DNA of 64,000 nucleotides from Planctomycetota bacterium (GCA_020849795.1 JADZFR010000003.1:55756-119755), one strand, 5' to 3'; shown: positions 18,438-27,360, numbered from the stretch's first letter. Numbers and translations are program-made. Notes: generated from the letters alone by a model not told the origin.

Positions 18438-19946
18438 ATGCTCTCGCTGGCTGAAATCCGTGCGCTGGTTCCATTGCTGGAGCCGATCGTGATTGAGTGC
18501 CGCGTGCAGCGTATCATCCAGCCGGATGACCACACGCTGGTCCTTGAGGTCTATGGCCGCGGCGAAGAAGAGGACTCAGGGGCCAAGCGCTGGTTGGTGT
18601 TGTCCACGCATCCCAAGTTCGGCCGCATTTCGTTGCTCAGCGAGGCTCCGGCTGCACCCAGCTTTCCGCCCGATTTTGCGCAGTGGGTCAAGTCGCACTG
18701 TCACCGCGCGTTCGTCAGGGGCGTGCGCATTGTCAATGATGACCGCCAGGTCGCCGTGCTGTTGAAGGGCAAGCAGGGCGAGTACGAACTGCTGCTGTCG
18801 CTGATGGGTACCCGCAGCAACATTTACGCGCTGGACATGGAAGGGCGCATCCAGCACACGCTGCGGCCGCTGGACGTCACGCGCACCGACCTGCGCATGG
18901 GCGACGTCTACACGAACCCCGAGAAACACGAGGCCGCCGCCGAAACCAGCAGCCGCTGGCCCGCATTGCAGGGAGACGCGCTGCTGAAGGCGATCCAGAC
19001 GCGCTACGAGGCGCTGGAGACACGGCGCGACTACGACGACCTGCGCAATAGTACTGAGAAGGCAATCGACAAAGAGCTTGATTTCGCGCGGCGCAAAGCC
19101 GCCAAGCTGTTGCAGGACCTCGACGACGCCAAGGATGCCCGGGAAAAGAAACGTCACGGCGAGTTGCTGAAGCAAGTGATGAGCAACCTGAAACCGGGCG
19201 AGACCCGCGTCATCGCCCGCGACTTTGAAACCGGGCAGGACGTGACCATTGAACTGGACGCGAAGCTGACACCCGCCGAGAACCTGGACCGCTACTTCAA
19301 GCGCTATCACAAGGGGCTCGTCGGCACGAATGTGCTGGGCCAGCAGCTCGAGATCATCCAGACACACATTTCTGAGCTCGAGCAGCTTCACACCGAGTTG
19401 ATTAGTGTTACCGACATGCCCGCGCTGCAGGAGTTTGCCGAGCGCCCGGTGGTGAAAGAGTTGCGCCAGAAGCACTTTCCCGAACAGTTCAAGCCTTCCC
19501 GGCCGCCCAAGAAGCTGCCTACAAAGAAGGACGTGCCCGGTCGCCTGCTGCCGCGACGCTATGCCACCAGCGACGGCCTTGAGGTATGGGTCGGCAAGAG
19601 CGATGACGGCAATGACTACCTGACCACCAAGCTGAGTGCAGGAAACGACTGGTTCTTTCACGTCGAGGGCTACCCCGGCAGCCACACAGTCCTGCGCACG
19701 GGCGGCCGCAAAGACCCGCCGCAGGAAAGCATTCTGGAAGCTGCCGAACTGTGCGTGCACTTCAGCAAGCTGAAAGACGCCCGGGGCGTTGACGTGCACG
19801 TCGCCCCGATCAAGCACGTGCACAAGCCCAAGGGCGCCAAGCCGGGGCTGGTGTACGTCAGCCAGGGCAAGACAGTTGCGTTGCGCCGCGACCCCAAGCG
19901 GCTGGAGCGCATCTTGAAGGCGCGCGTAAAAGAGGCTTCCGAGTAG
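18438..19946 (+). CDS. rqcH: NFACT family protein, Rqc2/RqcH-like
   Basis: 502-residue NFACT protein (formerly fibronectin-binding FbpA family). In bacteria such as Bacillus, RqcH binds obstructed 50S subunits with peptidyl-tRNA and directs C-terminal alanine tailing of stalled chains. It has the NFACT-N region (LSLAEIRALVPLLEPIVIECRVQRI...), a central coiled coil (about 200-370, KAIDKELDFARRKAAKLLQDL) and a C-terminal NFACT-R domain (LEVWVGKSDDGNDYLTTKL...DWFFHVEGYPGSHTVLR). Slightly shorter than the Bacillus protein (about 570). The upstream in-frame extension overlaps mutM and is rejected. Probably co-transcribed with mutM. Whether the tailing activity is kept is untested. Confidence 0.88.
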   Translation: MLSLAEIRALVPLLEPIVIECRVQRIIQPDDHTLVLEVYGRGEEEDSGAKRWLVLSTHPKFGRISLLSEAPAAPSFPPDFAQWVKSHCHRAFVRGVRIVNDDRQVAVLLKGKQGEYELLLSLMGTRSNIYALDMEGRIQHTLRPLDVTRTDLRMGDVYTNPEKHEAAAETSSRWPALQGDALLKAIQTRYEALETRRDYDDLRNSTEKAIDKELDFARRKAAKLLQDLDDAKDAREKKRHGELLKQVMSNLKPGETRVIARDFETGQDVTIELDAKLTPAENLDRYFKRYHKGLVGTNVLGQQLEIIQTHISELEQLHTELISVTDMPALQEFAERPVVKELRQKHFPEQFKPSRPPKKLPTKKDVPGRLLPRRYATSDGLEVWVGKSDDGNDYLTTKLSAGNDWFFHVEGYPGSHTVLRTGGRKDPPQESILEAAELCVHFSKLKDARGVDVHVAPIKHVHKPKGAKPGLVYVSQGKTVALRRDPKRLERILKARVKEASE

Positions 19947-19976
19947 CTTGTCCCGTGCGACCACCCGTTAAGACAG

Positions 19977-20003
19977 AAGGGACGGGCTTGCGCCCGTCCC
20001 CTT
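19977..20003. terminator. bidirectional terminator between convergent genes
   Basis: GGGACGGGC / GCCCGTCCC with a TTGC loop, flanked by AA on the left and CTT on the right. It sits between the stop of the RqcH-like gene and the stop of the leftward repeat-containing membrane protein gene, where it can serve both. Confidence 0.65.
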
Positions 20004-20019
20004 GCGCTAGCAGAGGGGG

Positions 20020-22284
20020 CTAATCTCTCATCAGGTTGATGCGATACGCGTTCTCGATACTCAGGCCCGCCAGCGCCGCACCGAACACGCGGCCGTACAG
20101 TCGGGCGTAGTCGCTGGTGGGCTCATAGGCGCCTGACTCAAGCTGGTTCTGCAGCAGTGTGTCCGCGAACTTGTTCAGCCACTCCGCACCGGTCTTGCCG
20201 CCTTGCTGCTGCTTCAACGCAAACGCCAGGCTGCCAAAGAACAAATACCGCATGTCGGCAGCGTCGCCTTTTGCCTTCAGCTCAGGGTGTTCGCGGCTGA
20301 TGCGCCGAGTCAGGGCATCCGCGCGCTCCACGTTGTCGCGGGTCGGCGCAAACAGGCTCAATGCTGCGGCAGCCGAGGTCGGCACCAGCTCGCCACAGAA
20401 CAGGTCGGCTTCGTCGCTCAGCGCAGTGGTTCCGCGCGTGACGCTGCCGTACCAGTCTTCGAACTCCTCGATGCGCTGCGCCGGCAGGTCAATCGGCGGA
20501 ACTTTCACGTTGCGCGCGGTGGCCAGCGCCATATACGCCCAGACACTGGTTGTCAGGCTTGCTTTGCCATCAACCTTGAACGGGAATCCAGCCGACCCGT
20601 CGGCTTTCACCGCGCACAGCCAGCGGCACGCCTTGCGCAGCGGTTCGCGCAGGTGCGACGCGCGGGTCAACCCGAAGTCTTCGGCCAGCGCCAGTGTCGC
20701 CATGGCGTGGATCATCACGTTTGCGTTTTCGGTCGGGCCAATCTGGCCGTCGGCGCGCTGGCGGCTGATCAGCCAGTTGACGCCGCGCTTGACGGTCCAG
20801 TCATAGCCCACGGGCGAGAACTCGCTGCTGTGGCCATCGCCGAGGAATGCCAGCAGCGCCATGCTGGTCAACTCGACTCTCTGGATCTCGCGCAGCGATT
20901 CATCGGAAGGAACGATGTCCACTCCGTCATGCCACCAATAGCCTTCGGCGTTCTTCTGCTGCTCCTTCTGCAGGTAGCGCAAAATCTTGTCCAACGCGTC
21001 GTACAAGTCTTCGCGCCCAAGATACGCAACCTTCTGCGCACGTGACTGCGTGCGCAACCGGAAGAAGCTTGAGACGCCGTCGCGCATGTGGTCGGCGTAG
21101 GCGGCTGTGCTTTCGCTGGCGTGGCGCTGCGGGGGCGGCGGGTCCTGGGGCTGGTTCTCGAATTCAGGCTCGGGGATGTCGTCGCCCGCGCCCAGCGGCG
21201 GGGGCTCGTCGGCAGAAGACCACTCCGGGCCCGTGGCCGCGACCGACTCTTCGGGCTTCTCGAACACCGAGGCTTCGTCGCCATCTGAGCCTCGCGGAAG
21301 TTCGGGCGTCGTGACGCGCGTTGTGTCGCCGAGCAGGACACCGGCAGATACCGGGCGCACAGGGTTGCCGGCAAAGATGAACAGCATGATCGCAATCGCC
21401 AGCGCGTGCACGCCCAGCGTGAACGCCATGCTGCCGCGGCTGCCCTTCAGGCCGCGCTTGATCTCGCGACCCCACTTGTATTCGTTGACGTCAGCGCGTT
21501 TGGGCTCGTCGCGAACTTTGCGGCGCGACGAGAACAGCACCCTGGCAAACAGGCGGCGCCGGAAGGAGTCACTCGCCCCGACTTCGGGCAGCGGCGACCT
21601 GGCTTTGACAGGTTCAGGGGACTGTTCGCGGGCGGCTTCGAACAGCGCAACCTGCAAGCGGCGCCGGAAGCCATCGCGGACGGCAATCTGGGGCAGGCCG
21701 GCGGCGATCGCGTGGCCGGCGAACTCGGCGCGCAGGGCCGCCACAAACTCGGGACGCGGCTCAAGGTGCGGCAGGCTTGCGACTGTGGCGCGCACGCTGA
21801 CTTCTTCACGCAGGGCGCGCACCCACTCGGGCCGGGCCTTGATCTGGGGAATCGATAGCAGCCGCGCGCGGGCGCCAAACTCGGCCCGCAGCGCCTCAAC
21901 GAAGCTGCGCGCCGGGTCAAGCTGCGGAATACTGCACAGGATGGCGCGCACGGTGAACTCGGTGCGCAGGCCGCGCAGGAACTCTTCCCGGCCGTCAATC
22001 CACGGCAGCAGGCTCATCCAGTCGCGTGCCTCAAACTCGCGGCGCACGGCGGCGACAAACTCTTCACGCGGGTCAATCTGGGGTACTTCCGGAAGTGGTG
22101 TGACGGCAGCCTGTGCGGGGCGCACGACAGGCAGGCTTCGCAGCACGTCGTAGGTGCGCTTCAGGCGCGTGAACAGCGAAAAGTAGTCGGCGTCTTCCTC
22201 AAGGCGTACGCGCACCCTGGCAGCCGAGCCTGCATCCAGCTCGCCGCGCAGGAAGTCAACCAAGAGGCCAAAGTCTTCGTTCAT
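20020..22284 (-). CDS. membrane protein with tandem anti-sigma-like repeats and a terpenoid-cyclase-like domain
   Basis: 754 residues in several parts. Residues 1-50 (MNEDFGLLVDFLRGELDAGS) resemble the short helical front of zinc-less anti-sigma factors. From about 60 to 240 there are seven degenerate ~26-residue repeats of the form LPxIxxRxEFVxALRxEFxxRA. A single membrane helix (about 285-305, AFTLGVHALAIAIMLFIFAG) is followed by a Pro/Glu-rich linker. The C-terminal ~350 residues have the alpha/alpha repeats of prenyltransferase/squalene-cyclase-like proteins (VNWLISRQRADGQIGP, ACRWLCAVKADGSAGFPF). The ECF sigma gene lies directly upstream in the same direction, so it is a candidate membrane-bound anti-sigma or sensor. 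No catalytic DxDD motif is seen. Function inferred only. Confidence 0.8.
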   Translation of the reverse strand: MNEDFGLLVDFLRGELDAGSAARVRVRLEEDADYFSLFTRLKRTYDVLRSLPVVRPAQAAVTPLPEVPQIDPREEFVAAVRREFEARDWMSLLPWIDGREEFLRGLRTEFTVRAILCSIPQLDPARSFVEALRAEFGARARLLSIPQIKARPEWVRALREEVSVRATVASLPHLEPRPEFVAALRAEFAGHAIAAGLPQIAVRDGFRRRLQVALFEAAREQSPEPVKARSPLPEVGASDSFRRRLFARVLFSSRRKVRDEPKRADVNEYKWGREIKRGLKGSRGSMAFTLGVHALAIAIMLFIFAGNPVRPVSAGVLLGDTTRVTTPELPRGSDGDEASVFEKPEESVAATGPEWSSADEPPPLGAGDDIPEPEFENQPQDPPPPQRHASESTAAYADHMRDGVSSFFRLRTQSRAQKVAYLGREDLYDALDKILRYLQKEQQKNAEGYWWHDGVDIVPSDESLREIQRVELTSMALLAFLGDGHSSEFSPVGYDWTVKRGVNWLISRQRADGQIGPTENANVMIHAMATLALAEDFGLTRASHLREPLRKACRWLCAVKADGSAGFPFKVDGKASLTTSVWAYMALATARNVKVPPIDLPAQRIEEFEDWYGSVTRGTTALSDEADLFCGELVPTSAAAALSLFAPTRDNVERADALTRRISREHPELKAKGDAADMRYLFFGSLAFALKQQQGGKTGAEWLNKFADTLLQNQLESGAYEPTSDYARLYGRVFGAALAGLSIENAYRINLMRD

Positions 22285-22501
22285 CTCGAGTTGCGCCCAG
22301 ACAGCTACACTGCCACCACAACGCCGGGTAAGCCCCGGAGCCTTTCATTCAAACGGTGAAGGAATGGGGCGGTTCATCAGAAACGGAACCTTCCGGTAAC
22401 ATTCCTGTGACTCGCAAAGCGCCCAACTCGCACTTTTAGGCCCGGAGCCCAAGTGCTTGCTGGGCTGCCGTTTATGGCATTGCACCGGGACGGCCCCAGG
22501 A

Positions 22502-23101
22502 TCAGTGGGCGGTGATTGGCCGATAGTCGCCAAGCAGCTCTTGCAGCTTGCCGACGGCAGTGTGCATGCGGCTTTTGACCGTGCCGAGCGGGATATCCAT
22601 GATCTCGGATATTTCCTGGTACTTCAGCTCTTCGATTTCGCTCAGCACAAAGACCATGCGCTGCTCTTCGGGCAGTTGCTCCAGGGCACCCATGATGGCC
22701 CCGTACAACTCGCGGCGGTCCAGGTCATCTTCCGGCGGGCGAATTTCGTCGGGCAGCCGGTCGACAAGGGTTGCGTTGCTGTCTTCGCCGCCCACACGGG
22801 TTTGCAGGCTGACGTTTTCTTTCTGGGTGCTCAGCAGGCGGCAGTGGTCAATCCAGTAGTTGCGGGCGATGCGATACAGGTAGGTCGTGAACTTGGCGTT
22901 AGGCTCCCACTTGCTGCCGGACTTGTAGATGCGCAGCAAGACTTCCTGCGCAAAGTCCTCAGCCAGCGACCGGTCCCAGCACAGCCGAAAGAAGAAATTG
23001 AGCAGACCCCGCAGGTGGCGTTCATAGAGCTCAGTGAACGCGTCGACATCGCCGGCTTGGAAGCGGCGCATGAGTTCGAGGTCGCGTTCAGCGTCCGCCA
23101 C
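22502..23101 (-). CDS. ECF-type RNA polymerase sigma factor
   Basis: 199-residue sigma-70 family ECF factor. Region 2 (about 10-85) contains ELYERHLRGLLNFFFRLCWDRSLAEDFAQEVLLRIY and TYLYRIARNYWIDHCR. Region 4 (about 135-190) contains LEQLPEEQRMVFVLSEIEELKYQEISEIMDIPLGTVKSRMHTAVGKL, the -35-binding helix-turn-helix. Regions 1 and 3 are absent, as expected. The membrane protein with an anti-sigma-like front follows it on the same strand after a 217-nt gap, which suggests a sigma/anti-sigma pair. That gap holds a weak hairpin at 22324-22338 and nothing else clear. Confidence 0.94.
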   Translation of the reverse strand: MADAERDLELMRRFQAGDVDAFTELYERHLRGLLNFFFRLCWDRSLAEDFAQEVLLRIYKSGSKWEPNAKFTTYLYRIARNYWIDHCRLLSTQKENVSLQTRVGGEDSNATLVDRLPDEIRPPEDDLDRRELYGAIMGALEQLPEEQRMVFVLSEIEELKYQEISEIMDIPLGTVKSRMHTAVGKLQELLGDYRPITAH

Positions 23102-23195
23102 AGGACTGGTTCCTGACGGGAAATCGGGGAAAGGGTAAGGATACCAACGTCAGGGGCCGTCAGAAAGTTCGAGATCAAGCCCCATGCCGCGAAAT

Positions 23196-23224
23196 TTGTG
23201 GGTTGGCGGGCCATGGCGTATACT
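23196..23224 (+). promoter_or_regulatory. candidate promoter of the small membrane protein gene
   Basis: TTGTGG, 17-bp spacer, TATACT. Placed to transcribe the small gene that follows, divergent from the ECF sigma gene. Confidence 0.45.
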
Positions 23225-23251
23225 GAATTTAGGCTCAATGCGGGCGAAGGC

Positions 23252-23416
23252 ATGGAATCGATGGGATACCTGATCCTGGTGGCGCTGGTTGCCCTGCCCT
23301 TGTGCGTGATGGGGCTGTTCCTGGTGCTGATGATCACCGGCGTCTTCAGCGAGCCCGAAGGGGCTGAGGGTGCGGCTATGGGCTACCGGCTTTCGTGGAA
23401 GGGCCACGAGCTCTAG
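23252..23416 (+). CDS. small single-span membrane protein
   Basis: A 54-residue protein MESMGYLILVALVALPLCVM... with one strong membrane helix (about 5-29) and a short polar tail. Unrecognised. The start is uncertain: an ATG at 23261 (MGYLIL) is an equally good choice and 23213 is possible. A promoter-like TTGTGG-N17-TATACT lies just upstream. The last 41 nt overlap the 3' end of the convergent DUF2330 gene. The hydrophobic segment is more regular than chance would give in this GC range, but coding is not certain. Confidence 0.45.
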   Translation: MESMGYLILVALVALPLCVMGLFLVLMITGVFSEPEGAEGAAMGYRLSWKGHEL

Positions 23417-24488
23417 CCCGGTTCATGCGCGCCTTCACAAAAAGTACCAGCACACCCAAAAAGAACGCGCTGGTCGTGAACGCCAGCAGGTGTTCGCGGA
23501 ACAGTTTCTCAAAAAAAGAGATGTCGGTGTCGCCGTAGTACCAGAAACCCGGCAACTCGTCTTTCAGGTCGCCCCGTGGCAGCACGACGAAGGGGTACTT
23601 CTTTTGCGGTTTCTCAGGTGCTGTCGCCGTTTCCATGCGGTTGGCGTACCAGCGTGCTGCGTTGGGTCGTTGCCCAAACTCCGCCTGCAGTTCGTCGGGT
23701 AGCGGCTTTACCGACCAGAGATTCAGCAGCACCACGCGCGCTTCAGCCTTTGCGCCGAAGTAGTGCGCGAACTCCATCAGCGGGTTCGTGTCGAGCGGCG
23801 TGTCGCTGATGACCGTTACGTCCAGCGATCCCGGCGCCGCGTTGGTCACTGGCAGCCAGGGATCGGCGGTTTCGAGTACCACCCTGAGCGGCGGAATCTC
23901 CACGGCGCGGCCCAGCCGTTCGTTGCCTGCGCGTGGCACAATCTCCACGCACAGGTAGCTCTTTACGTCCGTGTCGGAGAGGTCTGCCTCGGCGTAACCG
24001 TTCGCCAGCAGCCAGCGCTGCATCTCGACGGGGCTGAACACGGCAAGGTTCCGCAGGTCTGCGGCTTGCAGGTCAGGCAGGTCAGGGGCGCGGGGCTCGG
24101 GGTTTGGTTCATCGGGCTGTTTCAGCCAGGTGATGGCATCGGGCCACTGGTACTCCGTGCGGTCGGCCCATTGCTGGCGCGCGAGTGCGAACAGCCTGGG
24201 GTGAATGCCGATACCTGCATACAGCGTCGCTACGTCAGCATTGCCGAACGCCTCGGGCACGCCAGGTAACGGGACGATCCATGCCAGGCGCGTCGTCGGT
24301 GTGCCTTCAAACAGCGGTGTCACGCGGATCAGCAGTTCCTGGTAGCCGGGCTTGTCGCCGGCGGGTGCGCGGTGGACCACAACAACTTCTGTGCGCGCCG
24401 CGTGGACGGCTGTGGTTGAACCCGAAGGCGGCACAAGCAAAGCAGCCAGGGGCGAACAGCATAGCAGGCTCAAGAGCAGCAGCTTCAT
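23376..24488 (-). CDS. DUF2330-like secreted, C-terminally anchored protein
   Basis: 370 residues with a signal peptide (MKLLLLSLLCCSPLAALLVP, cysteines at 10-11 leave lipoprotein processing open), a large extracytoplasmic domain and a C-terminal membrane helix (about 337-357, FTTSAFFLGVLVLFVKARMNR). The domain start TEVVVVHRAPAGDKPGYQELLIRVTP and RLAWIVPLPGVPEAFG match the pattern of DUF2330 proteins, a family of unknown function with a typical WVVPVPxxPE segment. Possibly co-transcribed with the 75-residue membrane protein gene 30 nt upstream. Confidence 0.75.
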   Translation of the reverse strand: MKLLLLSLLCCSPLAALLVPPSGSTTAVHAARTEVVVVHRAPAGDKPGYQELLIRVTPLFEGTPTTRLAWIVPLPGVPEAFGNADVATLYAGIGIHPRLFALARQQWADRTEYQWPDAITWLKQPDEPNPEPRAPDLPDLQAADLRNLAVFSPVEMQRWLLANGYAEADLSDTDVKSYLCVEIVPRAGNERLGRAVEIPPLRVVLETADPWLPVTNAAPGSLDVTVISDTPLDTNPLMEFAHYFGAKAEARVVLLNLWSVKPLPDELQAEFGQRPNAARWYANRMETATAPEKPQKKYPFVVLPRGDLKDELPGFWYYGDTDISFFEKLFREHLLAFTTSAFFLGVLVLFVKARMNRARARGPSTKAGSP

Positions 24489-24518
24489 GGCGCCACGCTA
24501 GCGGCATGCGGCGCCGGT

Positions 24519-24746
24519 TCAATCAGGGGTGCGCGTGGATTCGTCGTCGGCGGGGGGTGGCGGGGTCTCGACCGCTTGCCGCAAGTCACGCTCGGCATTG
24601 CGCACCTTGTTGCGGATGCGCAGGTACAGCCACGACCAGGTGACGATCAGGGCGATGACCGCCATCCACATGAAAAACGTGCGAGCCTTGGCCGTGAACT
24701 CAGGGTCACCGGCAGCATTGGATGCGTTTTGGAGAATGAACCACAT
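24519..24746 (-). CDS. small membrane protein of unknown function
   Basis: 75 residues: a polar N-terminus, one membrane helix (about 24-44, FFMWMAVIALIVTWSWLYLRIR), then a charged, coiled-coil-like stretch and a proline/acidic tail. Unrecognised. It lies 30 nt upstream of the DUF2330 gene in the same direction and may form a unit with it. No strong Shine-Dalgarno sequence is visible. Confidence 0.55.
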   Translation of the reverse strand: MWFILQNASNAAGDPEFTAKARTFFMWMAVIALIVTWSWLYLRIRNKVRNAERDLRQAVETPPPPADDESTRTPD

Positions 24747-24864
24747 GCGCGCAGGCTAAGATTGAGCCGGCCAATGACCAGCGGGTTTGCGATTGACCCA
24801 CGAAGCGGCTGACAGGGGCGACGTGAATTGGTAACTCGTCTCAGGGCATGGCGCACCAAGACCC

Positions 24865-25236
24865 ATGAAACTGATCAAACGCGACGTGACATTCATTCAC
24901 AGGCTGGCAGCCGATGCGGCGCTGAAAGGCGCGTGCCTGCTGCTGCCGGGCGCGTTGCATGTACTTCCTGAACTCGACGAGCTTCCCAAAGAACTTGCGT
25001 CGGTGTTGCCCGCGGTCATCCTGTGCCAGGCCTGCGATGACTACCTTGAACGGATGCTGAACCAGCGCGGCGTGGCAGTCACGATGCCGCGCGACCCCGT
25101 GGACTCGATCGCCGACGGCGCCGAAGTCAGCGTTGACCTGGCAGCCGGCAGCCTGGCGGAACTTTCCTCGGGGCGCCGCTTTGCGCTAAAGCCGCTCAAA
25201 CCCGCCCACCTGGCCGAGATTGCGAAGCATGGCTGA
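24865..25236 (+). CDS. conserved hypothetical, possibly aconitase-swivel-like
   Basis: 123 residues, not confidently recognised. The C-terminal half (GAEVSVDLAAGSLAELSSGRRFALKPLKPAHLAEIAKHG) resembles the end of LeuD-type swivel domains of the aconitase superfamily (GDEVEVDLxxGxIxNxTxGxxFxxxPLP). ILCQACDDYLERMLNQRGVAV could match the preceding helix. The usual N-terminal swivel motifs are not obvious, so this is a weak, motif-level suggestion. It overlaps the next gene by 8 bp (ATGGCTGA), so the two are co-translated. Confidence 0.55.
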   Translation: MKLIKRDVTFIHRLAADAALKGACLLLPGALHVLPELDELPKELASVLPAVILCQACDDYLERMLNQRGVAVTMPRDPVDSIADGAEVSVDLAAGSLAELSSGRRFALKPLKPAHLAEIAKHG

Positions 25237-26251
25237 TCGCATCCTGGTGCTGGGGGGTGCGGGTACCGTGGGCAGCCGCGTGGCGCTGGCGTTTCTCGAA
25301 GCGGGCTACGACGTGCGCTGCCTTGCGCGAAGCCGCGGTCACCGCAACCTGGCGTGCATCACCGATGCGGGCGGCACGGTCGTGTTCGGCGACATGAACG
25401 ACGACGCGGCCCTGAGTTCAGCGCTGGATGGCTGCCGCTATTTCGCGCACGTGGCGGCGCCCTTTCCGTGGTCCGGGCTTCACTTGCGGCTTGACGGGTA
25501 TCGCAAACTGTGGCTGCCGCAGGTGCGAAAGCACTTCGAGCTGGCCAAGGCGGCTGGCATTGAGCGCGCGGTTTTCACCAGCAGCCTTAGCACGATCGGA
25601 CAGGCAAAGAAGGGCGAACTTGCCGACGAGTCTCTTCCTTATGACCCGAAACGCCAGGGCGGCGGAAACTACTACCCGATCAAGGCCGACCTCGAACGAA
25701 CTGTCAAAGAAACTGACGGCCCGCCCACAGTCATCGTCAACCCGACCGGGCTGGTCGGCGAGGGCAGCCGCAACCCGCAATTGTCGGCTGCCTGCGTGTT
25801 CTTTCAGGGGCTGACGCCGTTCATGGTAGACGCGACGATGAGTTTTGTGGACACGCGCGACGTCGGCCGCGGCCATGTGCTGGCGCTGGAAAAGGGCACG
25901 CCCGGCGAACGCTACATCCTGGGCGGCGTGAACCTTCGGCTGAAGGAGTTTGCGGCACTGGTGGCGGGCATGGCCGGGATCAAGCGTCCGATCGTGTTGC
26001 CGCGCGTTGGGGCGCTCGTGGGGGCATACTTTGCTGAGTGGTGGGGGCTGCTGACGGGCAAACTCGGGGCGCTGTCGCTGACCGCCTACTATCACATCGC
26101 CTATGGCCAGTACTACTCCAGCGCCAAGGCTGTCCGCGAGCTTGGCTATGTGCCGACTTCAGACCTGCGCGATGCCGTCTGGCGCGAGTTGCGCTGGCAC
26201 GGGGTCAACGTACCGGAGAGCCCGCCCAACCCGCCCCCGCAGAATTCCTGA
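25229..26251 (+). CDS. NAD-dependent epimerase/dehydratase (HpnA-like)
   Basis: 340-residue extended short-chain dehydrogenase. Rossmann motif GGAGTVGSRVALAFL near residues 8-22, VFTSSLSTIGQ for the catalytic serine region, NYYPIKADLE for YxxxK, VNPTGLVGEGSRNPQ and SFVDTRDVGRGHVLALEKGTPGERYILGG. The last segments resemble the hopanoid-associated sugar epimerase HpnA and related 3-beta-HSD-like proteins. No hopanoid genes are nearby, so the assignment is at family level. The start overlaps the preceding small gene by 8 bp, indicating a two-gene unit. Confidence 0.85.
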   Translation: MADRILVLGGAGTVGSRVALAFLEAGYDVRCLARSRGHRNLACITDAGGTVVFGDMNDDAALSSALDGCRYFAHVAAPFPWSGLHLRLDGYRKLWLPQVRKHFELAKAAGIERAVFTSSLSTIGQAKKGELADESLPYDPKRQGGGNYYPIKADLERTVKETDGPPTVIVNPTGLVGEGSRNPQLSAACVFFQGLTPFMVDATMSFVDTRDVGRGHVLALEKGTPGERYILGGVNLRLKEFAALVAGMAGIKRPIVLPRVGALVGAYFAEWWGLLTGKLGALSLTAYYHIAYGQYYSSAKAVRELGYVPTSDLRDAVWRELRWHGVNVPESPPNPPPQNS

Positions 26252-26332
26252 ACAGAACGCACTCCGGTTTCCGATGACGGGATAGCGCGAGCAGTCGCGC
26301 CTTCCACAATCCGAACGCCAAGGAACCGCGCC

Positions 26333-27331
26333 ATGTTCAACCTGATCACACGCATGTTTCGCCGTAAACCCGCACCCGTGGCTGATTACCAGCTTCCGAG
26401 CGACGACCCCGAGCTTAACCCGATCCTGATTGAGGACGACTCCGAGATCCAGTTGCAGGAAGTCGCCACACTCAACAGCCGCCTGCTTGCACCGGTGGAG
26501 CAGACGGGATTATCGGCGCGCACCATGGCCGTCGTCGAGATCAAGAACGGGTTGGGCGACCTGGCCAGCCATATCCGTGTGCTGGGGCAGCGGCTGCATG
26601 CCCAGAGCATGGGCCAGTCCAAACTGATCGAGGCCCTGAGCAACCTCCCGCAAACCATCAAGGAAGTCATTCCCAACACGCAGGAACAGACCAATGCCCT
26701 GTGCGCCATGAAGCTGGCGCTGGACGACCAGGCCGAGGCAAACCGGCAGTTTGTCGAGGCGATGAAGCCGCTGCCCCAATTCATGCAGGCGGCTGCCAAC
26801 CTGCCCGAAACGGCCCGCAAGCAGATGTGGGCGATCAACGAGCTCACCAAGCAACTTGAAGAAGGCAACCGGGCGACCAAAGAGCAGGGCGACCAGGTCA
26901 AGGTCATGGTCGAGGCGCTGGCGGCGGACAGCGGCGCGAAGTCCGAGCAGTTCAGCGGCGCGGTCGAGGAACTCACCAAGCTGCAGAAGGCGCAGCTCAA
27001 GCAGGCCGCGCTTGCGGTCAAGAGCAACGAAATGTCGCGCCACAGCCAGCGCCGCCACCACACCGAGCTCTCGCGCCAGCAGCACGACCGCTGGATGTCG
27101 CTTCAGCAGGACCAGAACCGCAACTTCAACCGCATCGAAGAGCACTTCAAGCAGTCAGCAAAGCGCCAGATGGCGCTGACAGGCGCGGCGCTGGGGTTGG
27201 CCGTGGGGGCAGTCACGCTGGCGGTGCTGCTGGTGACAGGCGTGGTCAAGATGCCGGGCAGCGATTCACAGCCGACTGCCGACGCGCCGGTGGAGCGCGC
27301 CGTGGACCCGAACGCGGTCGTCCAAAAGTAG
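26333..27331 (+). CDS. coiled-coil protein with a C-terminal membrane anchor
   Basis: 332 residues, unrecognised. A basic N-terminus is followed by an acidic stretch, then long helical segments of Gln/Glu/Lys/Ala pattern (about 60-275), one membrane helix (about 281-305, TGAALGLAVGAVTLAVLLVTGVV) and a short Asp/Pro-rich tail. The layout is that of a tail-anchored coiled-coil protein. A histidine/arginine-rich patch (RHSQRRHHTELSRQQHDR) precedes the anchor. AAGGA lies about 8 nt before the ATG. It forms a single-gene unit ended by a strong terminator. Confidence 0.8.
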   Translation: MFNLITRMFRRKPAPVADYQLPSDDPELNPILIEDDSEIQLQEVATLNSRLLAPVEQTGLSARTMAVVEIKNGLGDLASHIRVLGQRLHAQSMGQSKLIEALSNLPQTIKEVIPNTQEQTNALCAMKLALDDQAEANRQFVEAMKPLPQFMQAAANLPETARKQMWAINELTKQLEEGNRATKEQGDQVKVMVEALAADSGAKSEQFSGAVEELTKLQKAQLKQAALAVKSNEMSRHSQRRHHTELSRQQHDRWMSLQQDQNRNFNRIEEHFKQSAKRQMALTGAALGLAVGAVTLAVLLVTGVVKMPGSDSQPTADAPVERAVDPNAVVQK

Positions 27332-27360
27332 GGGTGCTGCAAATCGCTCATGCAGTAACG

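Noticed and set aside
22345..22533. 62-codon leftward ORF between the sigma and repeat-protein genes
   Set aside because: No ribosome site, no pattern, overlaps the sigma gene end; probably chance.
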